From Bacillota bacterium (lineage in GTDB: Bacteria; Bacillota; Clostridia; Clostridiales; Clostridiaceae): a stretch of DNA of 35,479 nt. The DNA is taken from positions 1 to 35,479 of the forward strand of contig JAEZKY010000146.1 of assembly GCA_023435985.1 (NCBI GenBank), read 5' to 3'. Both the position numbers and the translations under genes were made by a program. The notes beneath the pieces are model-generated. The model was not told the origin of the DNA, did no database searches, and was given only the letters and a program-made list of their open reading frames with translations. Shown one piece after another: positions 14,930 through 24,333 of this stretch (positions are counted from its first letter, which is position 1; each line of letters opens with the position of its first letter).

Positions 14930-17554
14930 ATGGAATATAATGAGAGTAATTTTTTTTACCTGAAAAAAACTAATATGAGTAAGTATTATGATGAGCTAGT
15001 GAAAGCAGAATGCGTTTGTGAATATTTTCCGATAGTTACAAAGATAATAGTTAGAAAGGTGATGGAAGTCTTTTTAAAGGATATAGCGGAGAAAAGTAGT
15101 ATAGATGCGGATGTATCCGTAGGGATTTTACTTAGTAATGTTAAATTAAGTTCTAATATTTCAGTACCAGAAAAAATTTATAACTATATTGAAACAGTGC
15201 TCTTTAGTGGCTATGAGAATTCATCACAGGGTAATAAAAATGGAATAATTTCAAAGCATCCAATAGAGATATTAGAAACAATGCATTATGTTCTATGCTG
15301 GTATCTAAGAAAAACAGTGCCAGAAATAATGATGTCATTTGAAGATTTGAGTTTTAAAGCACCAAATACTATAGAATATATGGAAAAAGAAGCTAGTAAA
15401 ATTAAGGATGATATTTTATTAAAAAGCAATCAAATTAATGATTTAAGGCAGAAAATTATTGAGTCAGCTGGTAAAATTACTAATGTAGGCAAGATAAATA
15501 ACATCATAATAAGAAAGAAAGAAGAAAAATCTAATTTGGAAAAGATGCAAACATTATTATTCAAAAAAATTATAATACAAAAGAATCATGTGGCAGAAGT
15601 AGAAAGTAATCATAAAAGTTATGTTAAAGCATGTGATAATTTGAAGAAAAAATGTGATGAGAGTCAGGAATTACTTTTTGAAAAAGAAAGTCAGCTTGTT
15701 AAGGTTGAGATTCAAAGGCAGGAGTTAAAAAACTCAATAAAAAAATTAGATTATGAAGATTATTCAATAAAAAAAATGGAGTTGGCTCTAGATCAAGAAA
15801 TGGGGATATTAAGGGACACATATGATAACTTATCGAAATTAACAAATGAATATCAGGATATATTGGAAACTGTGGAGTTTTCATATGATAAAGAATTGCA
15901 AGAGATTTTGGGAGCTAAAAAAAATAATATAAAGGTTAAAATGAATTTTGAAGATGGGATATTCAATGAAAATATAATTAAGTGTACTCGAAATATAGCT
16001 GAAGCTAAGAGGAAAGTAATAATATTTAGGGAAATAGTAAATGAAAAAATCAATAGAGAAATTAAATATGAATTACTTTATAAGAGCTTTTTAAGATTAA
16101 ATGGAAGAGAACTTAGAATCCTGTATACTATTCTTAATGTAACTGCTAATTTATTAAATAAGCCTAGAGAACTATTCGCAAAATCAAATGAAGATAAGAT
16201 TTTAGAAAATGTAACTAAAAACTTAGAAGAGCTTAGAAATGTGGATGATGAGGAAATTAAACTAATTATATATTGTAAATTAATAAAATTGTCAAAATCG
16301 GCATTGGAGAATATTTTCAGCAAACGGCAATTTATAAGAAACTTGGATTCGGCGGTAGAGAAATCTTATGAGATTTTAATGAGTAAAAAAGACTTTGATG
16401 GAAAAATAAAACAGCTAGATTCAATTATTGAATATTATCTACAAAAGGTTATATTGCTTGCAAAAAGTAAAGGGAATAGTAAACAAATAAATGAAGAAAT
16501 GATATCTAAGGTTTGTAATAAGATTTTAGAGTTGAGGCAGAGAACAGATAATATAGGAAAAATGTATTATGAGAAATTTAACTTAGATATTATGTCAGAA
16601 GCAGAGCTTAAGGCTAATATAGAAGGTCAGTTCTATACATTTTTATCAATAATGCTTAATTTAGGAGATATTAATTCATATAGAGATATTTCTTTAATTA
16701 TATTTGAAGTTTATAACATGGTGAATCAAAGCTTCAACGAATATGATGGTAAAAATCCACTTGCAAGATTTTCAAATGAATATTTTATGGTTCTTTTATT
16801 TTTATCTGATGAAAATACTTTTCTGGCTCAAATGGATCAGGAAGAATTACTACCGTTATTAACTGTAGTAATAATGGCAGCAGATTTTTTCTCAGATAAT
16901 GAAGAGGTCAATTTAAATAGTTATAATAAAATGATCTATATATGGAAGCAAAAACAGCAAAGATATAGTAGCATTTTCATAAAGAAGGAAGAAGAGGAAA
17001 GTGCTTTAGAATTGTTAATGCAAGAAAAGAAGAGATTGGAAGTAACTCAGAAGGATTTAATGAGAAATTATAATAATTTAGTTAAGAATTATGATAGTTA
17101 TAAAGACGAATTTAAAAGGATTATAATGAATTCAGAAAAAAGAATTCTATTACCATCATATATAAATTACGAGGAGTTAAGAATAAGAAAAGAAAAGGCC
17201 GAAAATAATATAAACAGATCTAAGGATAAGCTTGGAACTTTAAAAAGCATAGTTTCACCAAGTATGTGGAAGGAACAGGCTAGTAGGTTTATCAATGAAT
17301 CCAACATGGAGGAGGCCGAAAAACGCTTAATAGAGGAAGCGAAACAAAAACCATATTTTAAGAAAGAATATTTAGTATTCATAGAATTGGAAGAAAAAAT
17401 TAAACAGGTAAATGGATTAATAGAGAGAAATAAAGGAGAACTTCAATATAAAGAATCTAAAATAGCTGACATTCAAACTAAAATTAATGAATTAAATAGG
17501 CTTCTTGCTACTATAAAAGAAGTGTATGTAGATATAGAAGAAGGATACTATTAA
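14930..17554 (+). CDS. Large coiled-coil protein with a degenerate DUF4145/HEPN-like N-terminal domain, function unknown
   Basis: 874 residues. The ATG has GGAGGG nine bases upstream. Residues about 20-130 form a helical domain (PIVTKIIVRKVMEVFLKDIA ... IEILETMHYVLCWYLRKT) like the DUF4145/HEPN-type domain at the start of many type I restriction subunits. The catalytic RxxxxH of HEPN nucleases is not present. Long heptad-rich coiled coils follow (about 150-330, 690-780, 800-870), with a globular helical middle (about 340-690). No Walker A, transmembrane segment or signal peptide is seen, so it is neither an SMC ATPase nor a membrane protein. It is tandem with the folate cyclo-ligase and O-acetylhomoserine sulfhydrylase genes, which give no clue. 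A scaffold or nucleic-acid-associated role is possible but unproven. Confidence 0.8.
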   Translation: MEYNESNFFYLKKTNMSKYYDELVKAECVCEYFPIVTKIIVRKVMEVFLKDIAEKSSIDADVSVGILLSNVKLSSNISVPEKIYNYIETVLFSGYENSSQGNKNGIISKHPIEILETMHYVLCWYLRKTVPEIMMSFEDLSFKAPNTIEYMEKEASKIKDDILLKSNQINDLRQKIIESAGKITNVGKINNIIIRKKEEKSNLEKMQTLLFKKIIIQKNHVAEVESNHKSYVKACDNLKKKCDESQELLFEKESQLVKVEIQRQELKNSIKKLDYEDYSIKKMELALDQEMGILRDTYDNLSKLTNEYQDILETVEFSYDKELQEILGAKKNNIKVKMNFEDGIFNENIIKCTRNIAEAKRKVIIFREIVNEKINREIKYELLYKSFLRLNGRELRILYTILNVTANLLNKPRELFAKSNEDKILENVTKNLEELRNVDDEEIKLIIYCKLIKLSKSALENIFSKRQFIRNLDSAVEKSYEILMSKKDFDGKIKQLDSIIEYYLQKVILLAKSKGNSKQINEEMISKVCNKILELRQRTDNIGKMYYEKFNLDIMSEAELKANIEGQFYTFLSIMLNLGDINSYRDISLIIFEVYNMVNQSFNEYDGKNPLARFSNEYFMVLLFLSDENTFLAQMDQEELLPLLTVVIMAADFFSDNEEVNLNSYNKMIYIWKQKQQRYSSIFIKKEEEESALELLMQEKKRLEVTQKDLMRNYNNLVKNYDSYKDEFKRIIMNSEKRILLPSYINYEELRIRKEKAENNINRSKDKLGTLKSIVSPSMWKEQASRFINESNMEEAEKRLIEEAKQKPYFKKEYLVFIELEEKIKQVNGLIERNKGELQYKESKIADIQTKINELNRLLATIKEVYVDIEEGYY

Positions 17555-17607
17555 GTCATATTTTGGTGTATAATTAAAATGATTTTAATTAAATAGGAGG
17601 CTATATT

Positions 17608-18873
17608 ATGAGGATTGAGACAAAATGTTTACATAAAGGGTACAAACCTAAGAATGGGGAACCTGTAGCATTGCCAATATATCAGAGTACAACTTATAGA
17701 TATGATTCCACTGATAAAATTGGAGAATTGTTCGACTTAACTAGTGATGGTCATATGTATTCGCGTATTTCTAATCCAACGGTTGGGGCAGTTGAAGAAA
17801 AGATAGCAGAATTGGAAGGTGGAGTTGGAGCTCTTTGTACGACTTCTGGCCAGGCTGCAGCGTTAATAAGTATGCTAAATATATTAAGTGCTGGAGATCA
17901 TATAGTAAGTGCGGCAACAATATATGGGGGAACAATTAATTTATTTGCCGTTACCCTTAAGAAATTCGGAATAGAGTGTACTTTTGTAGATGCAGATGCA
18001 TCGGAAGAAGAAATACAAAAGGCATTTAAACATAATACAAAGGTAGTATATGGAGAAACTATTGCTAATCCTGCAATTGCTATATTTGATATAGAAAAGT
18101 TTGCAAACATTGCACATAAAAATAATGTTCCACTTATTGTGGATAATACATTTGCAACACCAATTCTTTGTAGACCAATAGAATTTGGAGCTGATATAGT
18201 TATTCACTCAACAACAAAGTATATGGATGGTCATGCAGTTCAAATTGGTGGAGTTATCATTGATAGCGGTAATTTCGATTGGACTAATGGTAAGTTTAAA
18301 GAATTTACAGAACCAGATGAATCGTATCATGGAATAGTATATACTAAACAGTTTGGAAAAGCTGCATATATAACAAAGGCAAGAGTTCAGCTTATGAGAG
18401 ATTTAGGAGCATATCCATCTGCACAAGCAGCATTCCTTTTAAACCTAGGTCTTGAAACACTTCCAGTTAGAATTGAGAGACACTGTAAAAATGCAGAAAT
18501 AGTAGCACATTTTTTAAATGAAAGTGACAAAGTAGAATTTGTAAATTATCCGACTATTGATGGAAATAAATATAGCGATTTGGCTAAAAAATATTTGCCA
18601 AGCGGCTGCAGTGGAGTAATTTCATTCTCAATCAAAGGAAGCAGAGAAGATGCAGTTCGATTTATGGACAGTTTAAAATTAGCGGAAAATGTAGTTCACG
18701 TTGCAGATATTCGCACCTGTGTACTTCACCCAGCAAGTGCAACACATCGTCAGCTTTCAGATGAGCAATTGGTGGCAGCAGGTATAACGCCAGGTCTTAT
18801 AAGACTATCAATAGGTCTTGAAAATGTTGAAGATATTATCGAAGATGTAAAACAAGCATTAGAACAGGTATAA
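17608..18873 (+). CDS. metY: O-acetylhomoserine sulfhydrylase (O-acetylhomoserine aminocarboxypropyltransferase)
   Basis: 421 residues, Cys/Met-metabolism pyridoxal-phosphate family. It joins O-acetylhomoserine with sulfide to give homocysteine, or with methanethiol to give methionine. Conserved parts include MYSRISNPTVGAVEEKIAEL, the stacking Y106 region in SAATIYGGTINL, D179 in PLIVDNTFATP, and the cofactor lysine K204 in HSTTKYMDGH. The insertion GGVIIDSGNFDW and the length above 420 are typical of O-acetylhomoserine sulfhydrylases rather than the roughly 390-residue cystathionine synthases and lyases. The ribosome site AGGAGG precedes the ATG. The upstream gap shows TATAAT at 17569 but no clear -35. 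A strong terminator follows. Confidence 0.92.
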   Translation: MRIETKCLHKGYKPKNGEPVALPIYQSTTYRYDSTDKIGELFDLTSDGHMYSRISNPTVGAVEEKIAELEGGVGALCTTSGQAAALISMLNILSAGDHIVSAATIYGGTINLFAVTLKKFGIECTFVDADASEEEIQKAFKHNTKVVYGETIANPAIAIFDIEKFANIAHKNNVPLIVDNTFATPILCRPIEFGADIVIHSTTKYMDGHAVQIGGVIIDSGNFDWTNGKFKEFTEPDESYHGIVYTKQFGKAAYITKARVQLMRDLGAYPSAQAAFLLNLGLETLPVRIERHCKNAEIVAHFLNESDKVEFVNYPTIDGNKYSDLAKKYLPSGCSGVISFSIKGSREDAVRFMDSLKLAENVVHVADIRTCVLHPASATHRQLSDEQLVAAGITPGLIRLSIGLENVEDIIEDVKQALEQV

Positions 18874-18903
18874 TAGAATATATAATTTAAAAAGATAGTA
18901 AAT

Positions 18904-18941
18904 AGGCATATCAAAATAGTTTTTATTATTTTGATATGCCT
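18904..18941. terminator. Terminator between metY and thrS
   Basis: Perfect 15-base arms AGGCATATCAAAATA (18904-18918) and TATTTTGATATGCCT (18927-18941), followed by TCTTTTTG on the plus strand. It lies between convergent genes. Confidence 0.88.
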
Positions 18942-18977
18942 TCTTTTTGTATATCATTTAATTGTTAAACAGATTAA

Positions 18978-20909
18978 TTATCTGTCCTTATTATTTATTT
19001 CTGTCACGATTCTTTCGATGAATGCATCTAATTTAATTGCACCTTCATCATCATTTTTTCTGCTTCTTACAGAAACTTCGTTATTGGCAGCTTCTTTTTC
19101 TCCAACAACTAAGATATACGGAGTTCTTTCAAGTCTTGCTTCTCTGATCTTGTAGCCAATCTTTTCAGCTCTATAGTCAGCTTCAACTCTAATACCTCTA
19201 TTTTTTAATGCTTTTGTAACTGCTTCAGCATAATCATTGTACTTATCAGAGATTGGAAGTATCTTTGCTTGAACTGGAGATAACCATGTTGGGAAAGCAC
19301 CAGCATATTCTTCTATAAGCATAGCTAAAGTTCTTTCATAACATCCAATTGATGATCTATGAATTATATATGGACGTTTCTTTTCGCCATTCTTGTCTAC
19401 ATAGCTCATATCGAATCTTTCAGCTAAAGCAAAATCAATTTGAATTGTGAATAATGTGTCTTCTTTACCATGAACATTTCTAAATTGTAAATCAAGTTTT
19501 GGACCATAGAAGGCAGCTTCATCATCAGCTTCAATATAATTAATCTTTAAGTGATCCAAAATATTTCTCATTGTATCTTGAGTTTTGTTCCAAGCCTCAG
19601 GATCATTGATATATTTTTCAGTATTGTTTGGATCCCATTTAGAGAATCTATAAGTTATTTTTTCAGCAATTCCTAAAGTTCCCATTAAATATTGAATTAA
19701 TTCAAGTACACCTTTAAATTCTTCTTCCAATTGTTCAGGTGTAACAATTAAGTGACCATCAGCTAAAGTGAATTGTCTAACTCTTATAAGACCATGCATT
19801 TCGCCTGAAGCTTCATTTCTAAATAAAGTAGAAGTTTCACCATATCTGATTGGAAGATCTCTATAGCTGTGTTGTTCAGCATTATAAACTGTATATTGGA
19901 ATGGGCAAGTCATTGGTCTTAAAGCAAATACTTCATCATCTTTTTCCTCATCACCTAATACAAACATACCATCTTTATAGTGATCCCAGTGACCAGAAAT
20001 CTTATATAAATCACTCTTAGCCATAAGAGGAGTCTTAGTTAAAAGATAACCTCTTTTTTCTTCTTCATCTTCAACCCATCTTTGAAGAATTTGAACTATT
20101 TTAGCTCCTTTAGGCATTAATAATGGAAGGCCTTGACCTATAGTTTCATCAGTAGTAAATAATTTTAATTCTCTACCAAGTTTATTATGATCTCTCTTTT
20201 TAGCTTCTTCTAAAGCTTCTAAGAATTCATCTAAATCAGATTTCTTTAAGAAGGCAGTACCATAAATTCTAGTAAGCATTTTATTTTTTTCATTGCCTTT
20301 CCAGTAAGCACCAGCACTTCTAGTAAGTTTTATAGCTTTTACTGATTTTAAGGATAAAAGGTGAGGACCAGCACATAAATCAGTGAAGTCACCCATTGTA
20401 TAGAAAGAGATTACTTCATCTTCTGGAAGATCGTTTATTAATTCTACTTTATAAGGTTCATCTTTCATTAATTCTAAAGCTTCATTTCTTGGAAGCTCAG
20501 ATCTTTCTATAGTTGGATTTTCCTTAATTATTTTTTGCATTTCTGCTTCAAGTTTTTCTAAATCAGCAGCAGTAAATGCTGTTTCTCTATCGAAGTCATA
20601 ATAGAAACCATTAGAAATAGAAGGTCCTATAGCTAATTTTGTTTCAGGAAATAATCTTTTTACAGCATAAGCTAGAACGTGTGAGATACTATGTCTTACT
20701 GTATCTTTACCTTCTTGAGAATCAAAGGTGCATATATTTAAAGATACATCTTCATTAACTTCTGTTCTAAGATCTACCACTTTCCCGTTAATAACACCAC
20801 AACAAGCATTTCTAGCTAAACCTTCACTAATAGACTTAGCAATTTCATAAACTGATGAGCCAGCTTCAAGTTCTTTAACTGAACCATCTTTTAAAGTTAC
20901 TTTTATCAT
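18978..20909 (-). CDS. thrS: Threonyl-tRNA synthetase
   Basis: 643 residues, full length class II enzyme that charges tRNA-Thr. Domains in order: TGS (residues 1-60), the editing domain (about 65-240, with HSISHVLAYAVKRL and CAGPHL), the catalytic core (about 245-535) with motif 2 FRNEASGEMHGLIRVRQF, the zinc-ligand segment RPMTCPFQ and motif 3 HRSSIGCYERTLAMLIEEY, and the anticodon-binding domain at the end. The ATG has AAAGGGAGG upstream. Transcription starts about 410 bases upstream and runs through a T-box leader, so expression rises when uncharged tRNA-Thr accumulates. All key motifs are intact. Confidence 0.98.
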   Translation of the reverse strand: MIKVTLKDGSVKELEAGSSVYEIAKSISEGLARNACCGVINGKVVDLRTEVNEDVSLNICTFDSQEGKDTVRHSISHVLAYAVKRLFPETKLAIGPSISNGFYYDFDRETAFTAADLEKLEAEMQKIIKENPTIERSELPRNEALELMKDEPYKVELINDLPEDEVISFYTMGDFTDLCAGPHLLSLKSVKAIKLTRSAGAYWKGNEKNKMLTRIYGTAFLKKSDLDEFLEALEEAKKRDHNKLGRELKLFTTDETIGQGLPLLMPKGAKIVQILQRWVEDEEEKRGYLLTKTPLMAKSDLYKISGHWDHYKDGMFVLGDEEKDDEVFALRPMTCPFQYTVYNAEQHSYRDLPIRYGETSTLFRNEASGEMHGLIRVRQFTLADGHLIVTPEQLEEEFKGVLELIQYLMGTLGIAEKITYRFSKWDPNNTEKYINDPEAWNKTQDTMRNILDHLKINYIEADDEAAFYGPKLDLQFRNVHGKEDTLFTIQIDFALAERFDMSYVDKNGEKKRPYIIHRSSIGCYERTLAMLIEEYAGAFPTWLSPVQAKILPISDKYNDYAEAVTKALKNRGIRVEADYRAEKIGYKIREARLERTPYILVVGEKEAANNEVSVRSRKNDDEGAIKLDAFIERIVTEINNKDR

Positions 20910-21023
20910 TTCAAATCCTCCCTTTAATTAGTTAACAATTTATGCCCTTTAGTATATTCTGCGGGCAGTTAACAGTTATGGATGAAATCACTACGTGATT
21001 TCTAAATTAATTTAAATAAAAAA

Positions 21024-21053
21024 ACTCCGTCTCTAAAAATATAGAGACGGAGT
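21024..21053 (-). terminator. T-box terminator of thrS
   Basis: Reading leftwards, ACTCCGTCTCTA (21042-21053) and TAGAGACGGAGT (21024-21035) form a perfect 12-pair stem followed by TTTTTTTATTT. It competes with the antiterminator that contains the T-box bulge just upstream. Confidence 0.93.
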
Positions 21054-21320
21054 AATATTCCGTGGTTCCACTCTAATTACCTAATATAGATTGGTCAAAA
21101 TATCTTGAGGACATTTATAAAATATAAAATCAAGACTTAAAAACAATCTAATAGCATAGGTCACTTAAATTTATCGTAACGTGATAATAACGGACTTTAT
21201 TAGAGTCACTCAGAGGTGGTTTTCAGTCTAAATTTATTTAAGAATAATCACACCAGCATATTCTCTCTCTGAAAATAAGATTTTAGCTTACTGTCCTCAT
21301 CAACGTATTATTATATTAAT
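21054..21320 (-). promoter_or_regulatory. T-box leader (tRNA-Thr sensing) of thrS
   Basis: On the minus strand the leader ends with the T-box AGAGTGGAACCACGG (about 21058-21074), whose GGAACC pairs with the acceptor end of uncharged tRNA. Stem I carries the AGAGAGAGAA block and GCTGGTGTGA. The probable specifier codon is ACC (threonine) in GACTGAAAACCACC near 21220, followed by a purine as usual. Uncharged tRNA-Thr stabilises the antiterminator and lets RNA polymerase pass the terminator at 21024-21053. Confidence 0.93.
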
Positions 21321-21327
21321 ATTTTTA

Positions 21328-21356
21328 ATTATAAGCATTCAAATTTTTCATGTCAA
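21328..21356 (-). promoter_or_regulatory. Promoter of thrS
   Basis: On the minus strand a consensus housekeeping promoter, TTGACA (21351-21356), 17 bases, TATAAT (21328-21333), lies right at the start of the T-box leader. Confidence 0.9.
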
Positions 21357-21510
21357 TAAATTAACAAAAAAAATTCTAGAAGTAATTTATTTGCAAAGAA
21401 TATATTAACTGTTTTAACAAGAATTTAATAAGATTTTAATAGAGAATTTATTATGTTGCAATAGAATTGTAGCGTAAGGAAAATATTAGTACTTGCTTCA
21501 GGAGGTAGAA

Positions 21511-23979
21511 ATGAATAAAAAAATTAGAAGTATAAAGGTCAAAATTATCATGTTCTTAATACCTATGTTACTTATGGCATTCATATTATTGTCTCTGTTA
21601 GGGTACAAATTTGCAAGTGACTCTTTAAGAGAAAGTAACCTTAATATAATGTCGGATGTTACAAATGCTGCTGCCAAAAGAGCAAATGACCAAATAGAAG
21701 GTGAAATTAAAAATCTTGAAGTTGTTGCAAGTAATCCTCAAATTAGTGATGCAAATATACCTTTAAAGGATAAGATAGAAATTATAAAACCAGCGCTAAA
21801 GACAATTGGACAATTACAACTGAGCATAAGTGATAAAAATGGACATTCAATAGATACAGATGGAAATGAAAAAGAAATGAAAACATCTCAAAGCTTTATG
21901 AAATCAATAGGTGGAGATAATTTTATAACCAATCCATATATAGACCAAGCTACAAAGAAAAAGGTTATATCCTATTCAGTGCCTATTAAGGATTCTGGAA
22001 ATAATGTAATTGGAGTTATAACATCAGTAAAAGATTGCGCAGATTTTTCTAAATTAAATGAAGGAACAAACTTTTTAAAAACGGGAAGTTCTTTAATTGT
22101 CGATAGTAATGGAAATTTTATAGTTGCAAAGGATGAAAGCTTAGTAAGTGAAAATAAGAATATAACTAACATGACATCAGATAAAGGTTCATTAGATCAA
22201 TTAAATAATATAGGTAAAGATATGATTACTGGAAGTAAATCTGGTATAGGAAAGTATATGTACGAAGGCAAATCCATGTATATGTCATATAGTGCAATTG
22301 GAACTACTGGTCTTTCAATTGGTGTTACTGTTGAAGAAAAAGATTTGTTAGGGGCATTAAATAACCTAGGAATTGTTGATACTGTTATAACAATAATTAT
22401 GATATTGTTAATATCTGTGATAATTGTTGGAGTTACGATTAAAATGATAAATAGACTGTTAGGTGCTAAAACTTACGTAGATAGTATTGCAAAGGGGGAT
22501 TTCTATACTTCAATTGATAAAAAATACATTAAGGCAAATGATGAAATAAGCGAAATATGTTCAAGTGTAGATAAAGCTAAAAAATCTGTTGGAGGAATGA
22601 TAAGATCTGTAAGAGATAATGCAAATATAGTTAGAGATGGATCATTATCATTAAGTGAAATTGCAGAAAAGTTATCAGTACTTACAGAAGAAATATCAGC
22701 ATCTATAGAAGAAGTTTCAGTAAATACTAATAAGCAAAATTCTGATTTTCAAGTAATAACAAATAAATTATCCAGCTTCGGAGAAGAAATAAATTTAGCT
22801 AAAGATAGAATTCACCTAATTAATAAAGATGTTTCAGTAATAAACGATAAGTCTTCAAAAGGAACTAGCAATATAAAAGAATTAAATACTGGAATTACGA
22901 ATGTTAATGATACTTTCCAAAAGTTTTCAATTAGTATTGAGTATATACAGGGTGATATGAAAAATGTTAATGAAATCACTAATATCATAAACGGAATTTC
23001 AGAGCAAATAAATCTCTTAGCATTTAATGCAGCTATTGAAGCTGCCAGTGCAGGAGAAGCAGGAAGAGGCTTTAATGTCATAGCATCAGAAGTTAGAAAG
23101 CTTTCTGACAAGAGTAAAGAATCAGCACAAAACATTTATGCAATAATAAGGAGACTTATGGATGTAATAAATAAGCTTGTGGAAGAATCTAAAAATATGG
23201 ATGGTGAACTTGAAAGACAAAAGAACATAATTTATAATACATCAAGTTCGTTTGAAGAAATTGCAGAGTTAGTTAAAGAAATTACACCTAAAGTTTCTGA
23301 CATAGAAAACGTGTTTGAAGGCATTAGCTATAATAAGGATTCAATTGTAGATACGGTATATGGCTTATCAGAAGAAATAAAGGAGACATCAAGTTCATTA
23401 GAGCAAGTGACTGACTCTTCTGGAGAACTTGCACAAATTGCAGAAGAAGTAAATACTAGATCAGACGTTTTATTAGATAAGGCTAATGATCTTGGAGAAA
23501 AGGTAAGACAATTTAAGATTGATGCAGATGAAGGTCAGATGGAAGAAGTCTTAAATATAGAGGAATCAAATTTAGATATTGAAGATTACGATTTGAGTAT
23601 TGAAGAAGAAGATTTAGAAGAAAATAATACTGAAAATATGTTAGAGGAAGCAGAAAGTGATGCAAGCTATGAACTACCAGTAGAAAAACAAGAAATTCAG
23701 GAGATCGTGGAGAAAGAAACTGCGATAGAAGAGATTGGGAATTTAGATTTGCAATTAGATGAAACAATTGTGGAAACTGAAGTATTAGAAGAAGTAATGG
23801 AGGAAATGGAAATGGAAGTACCACCAGTAGACGAATATGATAATACGGAGGATGTTGATATACCAGCGGAGAAAGATATAGATTTAGGGCTTTATATGGA
23901 ATCAAGTACGGAAGCTCACATTAAGGAAGAAGAGATTAATGAAGAAGACGAAGATGTGATAGAAGAGGATGTTGTGTAA
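21511..23979 (+). CDS. Methyl-accepting chemotaxis protein with a long acidic C-terminal tail
   Basis: 822 residues from the ATG at 21511, preceded by AGGAGG; an in-frame TTG six codons earlier lies before that site. Membrane helices at about 12-33 and 290-313 enclose an extracellular sensor with a dCache-like pattern (PLKDKIEIIKPALKTIGQLQ, YSVPIKDSGNNVIGVIT). A HAMP-like segment follows, then the coiled-coil signalling domain, whose hairpin tip reads ISEQINLLAFNAAIEAASAG then EAGRGFNVIASEVRKL (about 495-530) and contacts CheA and CheW. After about residue 670 comes some 150 residues of Glu/Asp-rich sequence (for example LSIEEEDLEENNTEN), which is unusual. It relays an unknown extracellular signal to the flagellar motor or a related pathway. 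No che genes are nearby. Confidence 0.93.
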   Translation: MNKKIRSIKVKIIMFLIPMLLMAFILLSLLGYKFASDSLRESNLNIMSDVTNAAAKRANDQIEGEIKNLEVVASNPQISDANIPLKDKIEIIKPALKTIGQLQLSISDKNGHSIDTDGNEKEMKTSQSFMKSIGGDNFITNPYIDQATKKKVISYSVPIKDSGNNVIGVITSVKDCADFSKLNEGTNFLKTGSSLIVDSNGNFIVAKDESLVSENKNITNMTSDKGSLDQLNNIGKDMITGSKSGIGKYMYEGKSMYMSYSAIGTTGLSIGVTVEEKDLLGALNNLGIVDTVITIIMILLISVIIVGVTIKMINRLLGAKTYVDSIAKGDFYTSIDKKYIKANDEISEICSSVDKAKKSVGGMIRSVRDNANIVRDGSLSLSEIAEKLSVLTEEISASIEEVSVNTNKQNSDFQVITNKLSSFGEEINLAKDRIHLINKDVSVINDKSSKGTSNIKELNTGITNVNDTFQKFSISIEYIQGDMKNVNEITNIINGISEQINLLAFNAAIEAASAGEAGRGFNVIASEVRKLSDKSKESAQNIYAIIRRLMDVINKLVEESKNMDGELERQKNIIYNTSSSFEEIAELVKEITPKVSDIENVFEGISYNKDSIVDTVYGLSEEIKETSSSLEQVTDSSGELAQIAEEVNTRSDVLLDKANDLGEKVRQFKIDADEGQMEEVLNIEESNLDIEDYDLSIEEEDLEENNTENMLEEAESDASYELPVEKQEIQEIVEKETAIEEIGNLDLQLDETIVETEVLEEVMEEMEMEVPPVDEYDNTEDVDIPAEKDIDLGLYMESSTEAHIKEEEINEEDEDVIEEDVV

Positions 23980-23998
23980 AATATTTTTAAATTAAATC

Positions 23999-24028
23999 TT
24001 GATTCTGATGGTAAAAAAAGGATATAAT
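23999..24028 (+). promoter_or_regulatory. Promoter of the tRNA-Gly gene
   Basis: TTGATT (23999-24004), 18 bases, TATAAT (24023-24028), about 80 bases before the mature tRNA. It lies directly after the chemoreceptor stop codon. Confidence 0.65.
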
Positions 24029-24108
24029 AACTGTAGGTAGATGAAAGAGACTAGCAGATGTACTATAGTGTATTATTAGCTTAGTATTCTCTTATTATGC
24101 CTAAGTGG

Positions 24109-24183
24109 GCGGAAGTGACTCAATGGTAGAGTGTCACCTTCCCAAGGTGAACGTTGCGGGTTCGACCCCCGTCTTTCGCTCCA
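24109..24183 (+). tRNA. tRNA-Gly (anticodon CCC)
   Basis: 75 bases with the CCA encoded. Acceptor arms GCGGAAG and CTTTCGC pair (one G-U). The D arm is ACTC...GAGT. The anticodon stem TCACC/GGTGA encloses the loop TTCCCAA with anticodon CCC (reads GGG), and the T arm GCGGG-TTCGACC-CCCGT follows. The discriminator base is T. Confidence 0.95.
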
Positions 24184-24252
24184 TTGTTTGTTATATGGAG
24201 AAGTTAACTGATAAGAAGCTAAAAATTAGAGCATATAAATTTAATAAGATAA

Positions 24253-24286
24253 AAATAAATCCACCTTTTGAAAGGTGGATTTATTT
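24253..24286. terminator. Terminator between tRNA-Gly and the HNH gene
   Basis: Perfect 16-base arms AAATAAATCCACCTTT (24253-24268) and AAAGGTGGATTTATTT (24271-24286) with a two-base spacer. It serves two convergent units. Confidence 0.88.
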
Positions 24287-24333
24287 TATGCAAAATTGGA
24301 TACTTTTTTATTTTATCTATGATAATTAAACAT

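Noticed and set aside
23513..23905. 130-codon reverse frame inside the chemoreceptor tail
   Set aside because: Shadow of the repetitive acidic codons; no start signal.
24105..24329. 74-codon frame over the tRNA gene
   Set aside because: It translates straight through tRNA-Gly and the terminator hairpin.
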